5,020 nucleotides of DNA from contig CALRVN010000303.1 in assembly GCA_943371625.1 (NCBI GenBank), positions 1 through 5,020 on the forward strand. The letters are read 5' to 3'. This document shows positions 1 through 5,020 of this stretch, piece after piece. Numbering within the stretch: position 1 is the stretch's first letter; each line of letters begins with the position of its first letter. The notes under the pieces were generated by a model. It did no database searches. It was not told the DNA's origin and was given only the letters and a program-made list of their open reading frames with translations. A program made the position numbers and the translations under genes. The stretch is from Hyphomicrobium_A sp943371625. Lineage in GTDB: Bacteria; Pseudomonadota; Alphaproteobacteria; Rhizobiales; Hyphomicrobiaceae.

Positions 1-1053
1 TCCGCCCCGGCAGAACTGATGGCGGCCTGCGAGGACGCCCTCGGCAAGCAGGTCGCGCCAGAGTATTTCCGCTCCCAGATCGAGGTCGGCACCAGCGTCT
101 TGAAGGATTTCAAGGCCGCGCGCCGCGAGCTTGCCGGCCTCCGCCGCACCATTGCTGAAATTTCCGGCAGCTACGGCATGGCGCCTATTGCGGCATCAAC
201 CCACCCGTTTGCCGACCGCTCGACCCTCGAAACAACCCCCAAGGCGCGCTACGAGGCCCTCGCCAAGGACTTTGCCGGCATCGGCCGGCGCATGGCCATC
301 TGCGGCATGCATGTCCACGTGGCCATCGACGATGACGACCTGCGCATCGATCTGATGAACCAGGTCCGCTATTTCCTGCCCCACCTCCTCATGCTCTCGA
401 CCTCCTCCCCGTTCTGGCAGGGCGAGGACACCGGCCTCAAGAGCTACCGCCTGGCGGTCTTCCACGAGCTGCCGCGCACCGGCCTGCCGCAACGCTTCGA
501 AAGCTTCGGCGAATACCAGCGCACCGTCGACGTGCTCGTCAACAATGGGGTCATCGAGGACGCGTCAAAGATCTGGTGGGACTTGCGCCCCTCGGCCAAG
601 TTCCCGACCCTCGAGATGCGCGTCACCGACGTCTGCACCCGCATCGACGACGCCATCTCCATCGCCGCCCTCTATGCCTGCACACTGCGGCTGCTCTGGC
701 GCCTGCGCACCTCCAACCAGAGGTGGCGATCCTACCCCGCGTTTCTGATCGAGGAGAATCGCTGGCGCGCCCAGCGCTACGGCGTGCGCGAAACGCTATT
801 CGACTTCGGCAAAGGCACCCTGGTGCCCTTCGCCTCTCTCATCGACGAACTGATCGACCTCGTCGCCGAAGACGCCGCGGCTCTCGGCTGCGAGCGGGAG
901 GTGAAGCACGCGCTGAAAATTGCCACCGGCGGCACCAGCGCTGACCGTCAGGTGGCGAAGTATCAGGAGCTGGTTGCAGCCGGCGCCAGCGACGAAGAAG
1001 CGCTCGTCGGCGTCGTGGACCACCTCATCGCCGAAACCGTCGCCGGCACTTAG
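1..1053 (+). CDS. Carboxylate-amine ligase, YbdK/GCS2 family (5' partial)
   Basis: Predicted cytoplasmic ATP-dependent ligase of the glutamate-cysteine ligase type 2 superfamily (YbdK-like, COG2170); members join an amine to a carboxylate, and some show weak gamma-glutamylcysteine synthetase activity. The frame is open from base 1 (visible start SAPAEL), so the ATG at 19 is internal and the true start lies upstream. The N-terminal glycine/glutamate-rich GIEEE motif of the family is missing because of the window edge, roughly 30-40 residues. In visible numbering (350 residues): QIEVG at 26-30, GMHVHV at 102-107 (conserved His pair), SSPFWQGEDTG at 135-145, WWDLRP at 192-197, TLEMRVTD at 203-210 and ENRWRAQRYG at 252-261, all hallmark blocks in the expected order. 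The C-terminus ends normally in a TAG stop. The native substrate of this family is usually unknown, so gshA should not be assigned. It faces the SDR gene convergently. Confidence 0.93.
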   Translation, partial: SAPAELMAACEDALGKQVAPEYFRSQIEVGTSVLKDFKAARRELAGLRRTIAEISGSYGMAPIAASTHPFADRSTLETTPKARYEALAKDFAGIGRRMAICGMHVHVAIDDDDLRIDLMNQVRYFLPHLLMLSTSSPFWQGEDTGLKSYRLAVFHELPRTGLPQRFESFGEYQRTVDVLVNNGVIEDASKIWWDLRPSAKFPTLEMRVTDVCTRIDDAISIAALYACTLRLLWRLRTSNQRWRSYPAFLIEENRWRAQRYGVRETLFDFGKGTLVPFASLIDELIDLVAEDAAALGCEREVKHALKIATGGTSADRQVAKYQELVAAGASDEEALVGVVDHLIAETVAGT

Positions 1054-1054
1054 T

Positions 1055-1079
1055 CCCTCGCATCCTTACGGGGTGAGGG
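1055..1079. terminator. Weak hairpin just after the ligase stop
   Basis: Two bases after the TAG stop, CCCTC (1055-1059) can pair with GAGGG (1075-1079), with partial extra C:G pairing inside. There is no run of T afterwards, so it is not a textbook intrinsic terminator. The right arm, GGGTGAGGG at 1071-1079, recurs exactly at 2894-2902 in the second convergent junction, so this may be a degraded copy of the CCCTCTCCCC-type repeat rather than a dedicated terminator. Confidence 0.3.
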
Positions 1080-1095
1080 CCACCCACCCACAAAC

Positions 1096-1193
1096 GTCAT
1101 CCTCGGGCTCGTCCCGAGGACCCATCCTTCAGCAAGCGCCCAACGGTGGGAGTAAGAGGATAGTTGGATCCTCGGCCTGAAGCCGAGGATGAC
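1096..1193. repeat. MITE-like palindromic intergenic repeat with hairpin ends
   Basis: The two ends are inverted copies: 1096-1124 matches the reverse complement of 1165-1193 at 23 of 29 positions, including a perfect outer 11 bp (GTCATCCTCGG / CCGAGGATGAC). Each end also folds by itself: 1100-1107 with 1113-1120 (8 bp, 5-nt loop) and 1168-1176 with 1182-1190 (9 bp, 5-nt loop). The innermost pair is G-C in the left hairpin and C-G in the right one when read in the same orientation, a compensatory change. No open reading frame lies in the roughly 40-bp centre. From memory, closely similar CCTCGGGCTTGACCCGAGG-type sequences are common between genes in Hyphomicrobiales. It fills the convergent gap between the ligase and the SDR and could end transcription from both sides; that role is inferred. 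Confidence 0.8.
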
Positions 1194-1209
1194 AGGTGTG
1201 GCGGCCCCA

Positions 1210-1965
1210 CTAAAGCGCGGCCTGCATGCCGCCGTCGACCGCGATCTCCGCGCCCGTGATATACGCGCTCTCGTCGGAGGCAAAGAACAGCGCCGCCTTG
1301 GCCACGTCCTCGCCGGTGCCGAAACGGCGCAGCGGTGTCTGTTCCAGCAGAGCCTTCGAGAACGCCTCGATGCGCAGCACCCGGTTCGTCAGTGCCGTCT
1401 CGATGAACCCCGGCGCCAGCGCGTTCACCCGGATGCCGAACGTCGCGTACTCGACCGCCAGCCCCCGCGTCAGCGCCGACATCGCACCCTTCGTCGCGCC
1501 GTACGCCGCCAGCGTGCGCATGCCGCGATGCCCCATGATCGAGGCGAGGTTGATCAGCGACGCGTTGCCCGACGCCTTCATCAGCGGAAACGCATCACGC
1601 GCGATGCGCACCATGCCGTCGAGGTTGACCTCCCGCAGCCGCACCCAGTCGGCGTCCGTCATGTTGCGGAAATCCGTGCGCACGTTGATGCCGGCGTTGT
1701 TGACGACGACGTCGAGCTTCTTGTGCTGCTGCTCGATCGTCCGCATCAGCGCCGTCACGTCCTGACCGCGCGACACGTCGACCGTCATCGCCGACGCTTT
1801 CAGCCCCTTCGCCGTCAACTCGGCGACAGCGTTCTCGGCACCGGCGCCGTCGACATCGGTGACGTAGACGTGCGCGCCTTCGGCGGCGAACAGCTGCGCC
1901 GTGGCGAGCCCGATCCCGGCAGCCGAGCCGGTGACGAGCGCGATCTTGTCCTTGAGCCGATCCAT
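1210..1965 (-). CDS. Short-chain dehydrogenase/reductase, classical NAD-type
   Basis: NAD(P)-dependent oxidoreductase of the classical SDR family; it probably interconverts a hydroxyl and a keto group in the cytoplasm, substrate unknown. From the chosen start (251 residues): TGSAAGIG cofactor loop at 12-19; Asp37 at the end of the second strand (VTDVD), which favours NAD(H) over NADP(H); Asp63 for adenine binding; NNAG at 89-92; the catalytic tetrad Asn114, Ser142, Tyr155, Lys159 (YGATK); PGFIET at 185-190; and the usual C-terminal ITGAEIAVDGG block. The frame also has ATGs at 1980 and 2001. I chose 1965 because MDRLKDK is the normal N-terminus of the family and GGGAG sits 8 nt upstream (1974-1978). 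The ATG at 1980 has AGGTGG 10 nt upstream (1991-1996) and remains possible. Length is typical. The FabG-like appearance does not justify a fatty-acid synthesis assignment. It is divergent from the methyltransferase gene. Confidence 0.93.
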   Translation of the reverse strand: MDRLKDKIALVTGSAAGIGLATAQLFAAEGAHVYVTDVDGAGAENAVAELTAKGLKASAMTVDVSRGQDVTALMRTIEQQHKKLDVVVNNAGINVRTDFRNMTDADWVRLREVNLDGMVRIARDAFPLMKASGNASLINLASIMGHRGMRTLAAYGATKGAMSALTRGLAVEYATFGIRVNALAPGFIETALTNRVLRIEAFSKALLEQTPLRRFGTGEDVAKAALFFASDESAYITGAEIAVDGGMQAAL

Positions 1966-1991
1966 GCGTGCCGCTCCCATGAAGGTTCGGC

Positions 1992-2020
1992 CACCTAGCA
2001 TCCGGCCCCTCGGCTTTCAA
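1992..2020 (-). promoter_or_regulatory. Candidate promoter for the SDR gene
   Basis: On the minus strand a TTGAAA -35-like box (2015-2020) lies 17 nt from a TAGGTG box (1992-1997) that matches the -10 consensus poorly. Transcription would then begin near 1985, leaving a short leader before the ATG at 1965 and excluding the ATG at 2001. The -10 box overlaps the AGGTGG that would serve the ATG at 1980, so the two readings compete. This is pattern matching only; sigma-70 boxes in high-GC alphaproteobacteria are loosely conserved. I saw no convincing rightward promoter for the methyltransferase in the same 122-bp divergent gap (1966-2087), though one must presumably lie there. Confidence 0.25.
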
Positions 2021-2087
2021 CTCGCGTCCTGCGATAGTGGCCTCCCGCCACCTTACCGAGCACAGCCGAATGCCCAGCGCCTTCACG

Positions 2088-2828
2088 ATGAACTCCTACC
2101 AAGGCAAGCAGATTCTGGCGCTCGTGCGCGACGGCGACTATGCCCACGCCGGCGAGGAGGAGGCGATCGAGCGCACCCTCACGACCCTACCCAAAGCCCC
2201 CGCGCGGCAGATCCTCGATGCCGGGTGCGGACGCGGCGGCACCGCGGCCTACATGCAGAGCCATGGCTGGGGGCGGGTCACCGGCATCGACATCGAGCCC
2301 AAATCGATCGACTACGCCCGCAAGACCTTCCCCGGCCTGCCCTTCCATTGCTGCGACATCCACGACGCTGCCGCGCACGTGCCGGATCAGTTCGACGCCG
2401 TCACCCTGTTCAATGTGCTCTACGCGGTGGCCGACCAGGCCGCCGCTTTGGGTGCCCTCGCCCGCCGAGCGAAGCCCGGCGCCACCCTCATTCTGTTCGA
2501 CTACGTCGATCTCGGCGGCTACCAGGACACGCCCGTCATCGACGACGGCAAGCCATTTCTTCCCCACCCACCCGCGCAGGCGGACTTGGACCGGCTTCTG
2601 AGCGAGGGCGGCTGGCAACTTCAGTCGGTCGACGACCTGACTGCGGACTATGACCGCTGGTACGCCGCGCTCGTCGGAAAGATCGAAGCGAAGCGCGCCG
2701 CCATCGAGGTGCTCGCCGGCACCAATGCCTACGAGCACGTCCTCGGCCGCTACGCCGGGCTGCTCACCGCAATCAGTGAAGGCCGTCTCGGCGGCGCCGT
2801 CGTCTACGGCAAGAAGCCGACGACCTGA
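2088..2828 (+). CDS. Class I SAM-dependent methyltransferase, substrate unknown
   Basis: Predicted cytoplasmic methyltransferase with a Rossmann-like SAM-binding fold. From the start at 2088 (246 residues): motif I ILDAGCGRGG at 42-51; GIDIEP at 66-71, where Asp68 should bind the SAM ribose; CDIHD at 89-93, near the adenine; QFDAVTLFNVLYAV at 101-114 (motif II region); and KPGATLILFDYVD at 129-141. The C-terminal third, with YDRWYAALVGKIEAKR at about 188-203 and GRLGGAVVYGKK at the end, resembles the lid/substrate region of small-molecule methyltransferases rather than rRNA or DNA enzymes; this rests on general resemblance, and I cannot name a substrate. Start choice is uncertain: the frame continues to an ATG at 2070 and a GTG at 2037, and none of the three has a strong ribosome-binding site. 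I chose 2088 because the conserved-looking part begins with MNSYQGKQI. The gene is divergent from the SDR and runs into a repeat after its TGA stop. Confidence 0.88.
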   Translation: MNSYQGKQILALVRDGDYAHAGEEEAIERTLTTLPKAPARQILDAGCGRGGTAAYMQSHGWGRVTGIDIEPKSIDYARKTFPGLPFHCCDIHDAAAHVPDQFDAVTLFNVLYAVADQAAALGALARRAKPGATLILFDYVDLGGYQDTPVIDDGKPFLPHPPAQADLDRLLSEGGWQLQSVDDLTADYDRWYAALVGKIEAKRAAIEVLAGTNAYEHVLGRYAGLLTAISEGRLGGAVVYGKKPTT

Positions 2829-2852
2829 CCTTTCGGATCTGACAACACAATC

Positions 2853-2904
2853 CCCTCTCCCCATGCCCTGCACTCGCAATGGGGAGAGGGTTAGGGTGAG
2901 GGGC
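2853..2904. repeat. CCCTCTCCCC-type palindromic repeat, possible two-way terminator
   Basis: CCCTCTCCCCAT (2853-2864) and ATGGGGAGAGGG (2879-2890) form a perfect 12-bp inverted repeat with a 14-nt loop, followed by TTAGGGTGAGGGGC (2891-2904). The whole matches a very widespread proteobacterial intergenic repeat that I recognise from memory, read on the minus strand as CCCTCACCCTAACCCTCTCC and so on. It begins 24 nt after the methyltransferase stop and ends 35 nt before the stop of the small membrane protein gene, so it sits between converging genes. The stem is strong, but there is no adjacent T-run, so any termination function is inferred. The rest of 2829-2939 shows nothing else. Confidence 0.75.
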
Positions 2905-2939
2905 AGATGCTGAGTGATGACGGAGTGGAGCACCGGCGT

Positions 2940-3125
2940 CTAGAACGCGACGGCGCACACCAGCGTCGCGACGGCCACTGCGAGTAGCGCCCCGATCAGC
3001 AGCCTCGGAGCCATGCTGCGCCGGCGCTGCTTGGTCTCAATCTTGTCGAGCAGCGCATCCTGCTGCCGCTCGCTCATGCGTTGCCAGCTGCGAATGGTCG
3101 GAAACGTGTGCGGCTCGTTCCTCAT
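2940..3125 (-). CDS. Small single-span membrane protein (hypothetical)
   Basis: Not a family I recognise. The 61-residue product has a polar N-terminal half with a likely amphipathic helix (about residues 13-36, WQRMSERQQDALLDKIETKQ), a positively charged patch KQRRRS at 32-37, and one hydrophobic segment from about 41 to the C-terminus (LLIGALLAVAVATLVCAVAF). With the basic patch before the span, the positive-inside rule predicts a cytoplasmic N-terminus and a C-terminal anchor. The ATG at 3125 has only a weak GAG upstream; an in-frame ATG at 3077 would give 45 residues and keep the span. It lies 46 nt downstream of gor on the same strand and may be the last gene of that transcript. The strong polar/basic/hydrophobic partition argues for a real gene, but it is short and cannot be verified by family. 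No function is proposed. Confidence 0.65.
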   Translation of the reverse strand: MRNEPHTFPTIRSWQRMSERQQDALLDKIETKQRRRSMAPRLLIGALLAVAVATLVCAVAF

Positions 3126-3171
3126 TGCGACACTCTAGTTGAGTCGCTCAGTTCCCGGAATGCCGCACCGC

Positions 3172-4554
3172 TCAGCCCGCAGCCTCAGCCGGCGCGATCC
3201 ACTTCTCGCGCATGGTGACGAACTCCTCCGCCACGGTCGGATGCAGCGCCATCGTCGCGTCGAAATCGGCCTTCGTCGCCCCGAGCCGCAGCGCGATCGC
3301 CGCCATCTGGATGATCTCGCCTGCGCAATCGCCCACCATGTGGCAGCCGACGATCTTGCCGCTCTCCCCGTCGACGAGCAGCTTCATGAACACACGCTCA
3401 TCGCGTCCCGACAGCGTTGCCTTCATCGGCCGGAACGCCACCTTGTAGACGTCGAGCTTGGTGCAGCGCTCGCGCGCCAGATGCTCCGGCAGGCCGACGC
3501 TGGCAACCTCCGGCGTCGAGAACACCGCCGTCGGGATGAGCGTATGCTCGATCATCCGCGGGTTACCGCCGAACTCGGTATCGGCGAACGCGTGCCCCTC
3601 GCGAATGGCAACTGGTGTCAAGGCCACTCGGTCCGTCACGTCGCCGACGGCGAAGATGCTGTCGACCGAAGACTTGGAGTACTCGTTGACGACGACGTGC
3701 CCGTTCCAGCCGAGCTCGACGCCCGCCTTGTCGAGCCCGAGCCCTGCCGTATTCGGAATGCGGCCGACGGCGAACATGATCTGCTCTGCCTCGAGCTTAC
3801 CGCCGCCTGACAGATGCCCGACCAGACCCGCGGAAGTCTTCTCGATGTGCGTGAAGATGTTGCCCGTCACGATCCGGATGCCTTGCTTCGAATAGGCCTC
3901 CGTGAGCTTGTCGCGCAGATCCTCGTCGAAGCCGCGCAGGACTTTGTCGCCGCGATAGATCAACGTCGTCTCGACGCCCAGCCGCGAGAAAATGCCCGCG
4001 AACTCGACCGCGATATAACCACCGCCGGCAACGATAATGGTCTTGGGGAGCTTCGGGAGATCGAACGCCTCGTTCGACGTGATGACATGCTCAAGCCCGG
4101 GCCGATCCTCCGCCAGCCACGGCTTGCCGCCCGTCGCGATCAGGATCTTGCCCGCCGTGACTACCCGCCCCGACTTCACCAAACGCACCGCGTTAGGGCC
4201 CTCGACGACCGCCCTCTCCTCGATGATCTCGACCCCAACCTTGCCGAGATTTACCCGGTATGCCGCTTCGAGACGCGACAGCTCCCTGTCCTTGGCGGCC
4301 ACCAGCGATGGCCAGTGAAAGCTGGTCTCGCCGACCGTCCAGCCGAAGCCGAGGGCATCCTCGAACTCGTCCGCGAAGCGGCTGGCGTAGACCAGCAGCT
4401 TCTTCGGCACGCAGCCGCGCAGCACGCACGTTCCGCCGACGCGCCACTCCTCGGCGATGGCAACCTTTGCACCATAGCCGGCAGCTATACGCCCCGCGCG
4501 CACACCGCCCGAGCCGGCACCAATGACGAATAGGTCGTAATCGTGTTTTGCCAT
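3172..4554 (-). CDS. gor: Glutathione-disulfide reductase (NADPH)
   Basis: Cytoplasmic FAD flavoenzyme that reduces glutathione disulfide to two glutathiones with NADPH, maintaining the thiol pool. At 460 residues it has the normal family length. Visible features: FAD-binding GAGSGG at 12-17; redox-active disulfide Cys43/Cys48 in GGTCVLRGCVPKK; NADPH-binding GGGYIA at 177-182; Arg201 and Arg207 at the end of the next strand, with the same six-residue spacing as the two NADPH-phosphate arginines of E. coli Gor, which separates it from NAD-using lipoamide dehydrogenase; second FAD motif FAVGDV at 301-306; and the C-terminal dimer-interface catalytic pair His438/Glu443 in HPTVAEE. Overall wording resembles the plant/alphaproteobacterial branch. 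The ATG at 4554 is preceded by GGCGGA (4562-4567) at a 7-nt spacing. It starts 18 nt after the DUF2059 stop, so the two are almost certainly cotranscribed; the promoter lies outside the window. Trypanothione or mycothione reductase is much less likely given the organism. Confidence 0.96.
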   Translation of the reverse strand: MAKHDYDLFVIGAGSGGVRAGRIAAGYGAKVAIAEEWRVGGTCVLRGCVPKKLLVYASRFADEFEDALGFGWTVGETSFHWPSLVAAKDRELSRLEAAYRVNLGKVGVEIIEERAVVEGPNAVRLVKSGRVVTAGKILIATGGKPWLAEDRPGLEHVITSNEAFDLPKLPKTIIVAGGGYIAVEFAGIFSRLGVETTLIYRGDKVLRGFDEDLRDKLTEAYSKQGIRIVTGNIFTHIEKTSAGLVGHLSGGGKLEAEQIMFAVGRIPNTAGLGLDKAGVELGWNGHVVVNEYSKSSVDSIFAVGDVTDRVALTPVAIREGHAFADTEFGGNPRMIEHTLIPTAVFSTPEVASVGLPEHLARERCTKLDVYKVAFRPMKATLSGRDERVFMKLLVDGESGKIVGCHMVGDCAGEIIQMAAIALRLGATKADFDATMALHPTVAEEFVTMREKWIAPAEAAG

Positions 4555-4572
4555 CGGATTATCCGCCAGCGC

Positions 4573-5020
4573 TCAGGGTCCGGGCGCCTTGAGATCCTGC
4601 AGCGCCTTCTGGCTGTACTTGATGCCGATCTGCGAGCCGGTCTGCATCAGGCTGGGAATTTCCTGGATGAACTTCTGTCCCGTTGGCGACCGGTAAAAGT
4701 CTGTCACCGCCTTCAGCTCATCGAGCGTGAAGCGCTCAGCGTAAAGATTGGCGAATTCGTCCAGCATTGGCTCGCGATACGACATCAGCTTCGCCATGAA
4801 CCGCTCGAACTGCTTGGTCGCAGCATCGGCAGCCGCGGCACCAGCGTTGTCCTCTGCCCCCTTGCGGAAACCCTGCGCCATGGCGGCGATCATGCCGTCC
4901 ATCTGCTTGCTGACACCAGTAACGTCCATCAACTCTTTGGCGGCAGCAACGCGCGCCGGATCGACCTTCGCCGCATCCTGCGCCGAAGCCGCATGCAGAA
5001 GGCCCGCAACAAGGAACCCG
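4573..5020 (-). CDS. Secreted DUF2059 family protein (5' partial)
   Basis: Probable periplasmic protein of unknown biochemical role. The frame stays open from the stop at 4573-4575 to the right edge, and the first apparent start in it (a TTG at 4932) is internal. The 148 visible residues begin GFLVAGLLHAASAQDAAK, the hydrophobic core and cleavage site of a Sec signal peptide, with likely cleavage after ASA at visible residue 13. The basic n-region and the start codon lie beyond the window. The mature part is helical. Visible residues 97-114 carry the DUF2059 signature: FTLDELKAVTDFYRS followed by PTG. The segment around 58-70 is rich in Ala and looks like a helix or linker. It precedes gor by 18 nt in one transcript. 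From memory, this DUF2059-gor pair often follows rpiA in Rhizobiales; that predicts rpiA just outside the window. The neighbourhood alone does not show a redox role. Confidence 0.9.
   Translation of the reverse strand, partial: GFLVAGLLHAASAQDAAKVDPARVAAAKELMDVTGVSKQMDGMIAAMAQGFRKGAEDNAGAAAADAATKQFERFMAKLMSYREPMLDEFANLYAERFTLDELKAVTDFYRSPTGQKFIQEIPSLMQTGSQIGIKYSQKALQDLKAPGP

Noticed and set aside
19..21. ATG at 19 as the true ligase start
   Set aside because: The frame is open upstream to base 1 with family-like sequence (PAEL before MAACEDALG), and the conserved N-terminal GIEEE region of the family would be missing.
920..1180. Plus-strand frame crossing from the ligase gene into the first repeat
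   Set aside because: Out of frame with the ligase C-terminus, Pro/Ser-rich, and half of it is translated repeat sequence.
1096..1193. Reading the first repeat as a small CRISPR array or riboswitch
   Set aside because: There are only two inverted, not direct, copies with no regular spacers, and it lies downstream of both neighbouring genes rather than in a leader.
1189..1998. Long plus-strand reading frame (269 codons) opposite the SDR gene
   Set aside because: The product is an Arg/His/Asp-rich string with no motifs, mirrored on a gene with every SDR catalytic residue. In GC-rich DNA the antisense frame of a real gene is often open.
2187..2933. Minus-strand frame of 248 codons across the methyltransferase
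   Set aside because: It begins inside the palindromic repeat and runs antisense through the SAM-binding motifs of the plus-strand gene; no recognisable domain.
2773..2958. Minus-strand frame of 61 codons over the second junction
   Set aside because: It translates the repeat and the end of the methyltransferase gene, overlaps two better-supported genes and ends in a run of arginines.
3139..4533. Two end-to-end plus-strand frames (3139-3810 and 3814-4533) opposite gor
   Set aside because: Both read as low-complexity Arg/Leu/Asp-rich sequence without domains, while the minus strand encodes an intact glutathione reductase. They are antisense shadows.
1..5020. A hidden mobile or defence system
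   Set aside because: No transposase, integrase, nuclease, toxin-antitoxin pair, tRNA or att-like site is visible. All larger genes are housekeeping-type families with similar GC-rich codon use, so the region looks like core chromosome.

Overview
The window reads as a stretch of ordinary chromosome from a high-GC alphaproteobacterium, most likely of the Hyphomicrobiales (Rhizobiales). Reasons: GC-rich third codon positions throughout, a DUF2059-gor gene pair typical of that order, a plant/alphaproteobacterial-type glutathione reductase, and two families of palindromic intergenic repeats (GTCATCCTCGG... and CCCTCTCCCC...GGGGAGAGGG) of the kind scattered through such genomes. Genus cannot be fixed from the sequence alone.

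Layout. (1) 1-1053 (+): a YbdK/GCS2-type carboxylate-amine ligase, 5'-truncated by the window edge. (2) 1054-1209: a convergent junction with a weak hairpin followed by a MITE-like element of about 98 bp, with inverted 29-bp ends that each fold into a hairpin. (3) 1210-1965 (-): a classical NAD-type short-chain dehydrogenase/reductase of 251 residues. (4) 1966-2087: a divergent promoter region. (5) 2088-2828 (+): a class I SAM-dependent methyltransferase of unknown substrate. (6) 2829-2939: a second convergent junction, carrying a CCCTCTCCCC-type palindromic repeat. (7) 2940-5020 (-): a leftward cluster read in the order secreted DUF2059 protein (truncated by the right edge), gor (glutathione-disulfide reductase, 18 nt downstream), then a small single-span membrane protein of 61 residues (46 nt downstream).

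Functionally, the clearest theme is thiol redox. Glutathione reductase keeps glutathione reduced. The GCS2-fold ligase at the other end belongs to a superfamily that includes gamma-glutamylcysteine synthetases, but nothing in the sequence couples the two genes. The SDR and methyltransferase share a divergent upstream region but have no evident common pathway.

I found no prophage, transposase, CRISPR array, RNA gene, toxin-antitoxin or defence system, and no convincing new system. The most instructive details are the two repeats at the two convergent junctions (one with a compensatory base pair between its ends), the DUF2059 signal peptide that continues to the window edge, and the small membrane protein behind gor. 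No gene-free stretch exceeds 160 bases.
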